NCBI GenBank assembly: GCA_021786555.1 | Contig: JAJYNB010000324.1 | Location: 1 to 5,917, forward strand | Source of the DNA: Bacillota bacterium | Lineage (GTDB): Bacteria > Bacillota > Desulfitobacteriia > Desulfitobacteriales > JAJXUE01 | Length of the DNA stretch: 5,917 bases | Direction of reading: 5' to 3' | Shown: positions 5,902 through 5,917 of the stretch, piece after piece | Position numbering within the stretch: the first letter of the stretch is position 1 | Layout of the letters: the number at the start of each line of letters is the position of its first letter | Program-made: the position numbers and the translations under genes | Notes under the pieces: generated by a model | Database searches by the model: none | Told to the model about the DNA's origin: nothing | The model's input: only the letters and a program-made list of their open reading frames with translations

Positions 5902-5917
5902 GCTGCAGGCGCAGCAA

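Overview
The window suggests an anaerobic Gram-positive bacterium, most likely a Clostridia/Peptococcaceae-type Firmicute. This is an inference from about 50% GC, strong GGAGG-type ribosome binding sites, a full-length HelD of the Firmicute kind, a small FMN-binding protein best known from Desulfovibrio, and a membrane-type 4Fe-4S protein. No rRNA, tRNA, CRISPR array, insertion sequence or phage gene was seen. It reads as ordinary chromosomal housekeeping and accessory sequence.

Layout, left to right. (1) The C-terminal end of a NapH-like 4Fe-4S protein on + (1-277) enters from the left edge. (2) It converges, 20 bp apart, on an MFS_3-type drug/metabolite exporter on - (298-1542). (3) A gene-poor gap of about 350 bp (1561-1909) holds the exporter's leader, with an AT-rich palindrome, and a candidate promoter for the next + gene. 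(4) A predicted lipoprotein of unknown function lies on + (1910-2545) and is followed by a probable intrinsic terminator. (5) A regulatory interval (2600-2741) has a CRP/FNR- or Rex-like palindrome and a perfect TATAAT, and leads into an FMN-binding split-barrel gene on + (2742-3119). (6) A perfect 18-bp inverted repeat follows. (7) A 50-codon small gene on + (3207-3359) comes next; its frame stays open for a further 55 codons past its TGA stop (to 3527). (8) A helD homologue on - (3575-5890) fills the rest, its start just inside the right edge.

The genes do not form one operon. Orientations alternate, and hairpins or gaps separate the + genes, so each is probably its own transcription unit. 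There is no clear shared pathway. The loose themes are redox/flavin chemistry (4Fe-4S protein, FMN-binding protein), export and envelope (MFS, lipoprotein), and RNA polymerase recycling (HelD).

No clearly new multi-gene system is visible. The items most worth checking are the small gene with an in-frame TGA inside a longer coding-like frame, the operator-like palindrome before the FMN-binding gene, and the 18-bp hairpin without a good U-tract.
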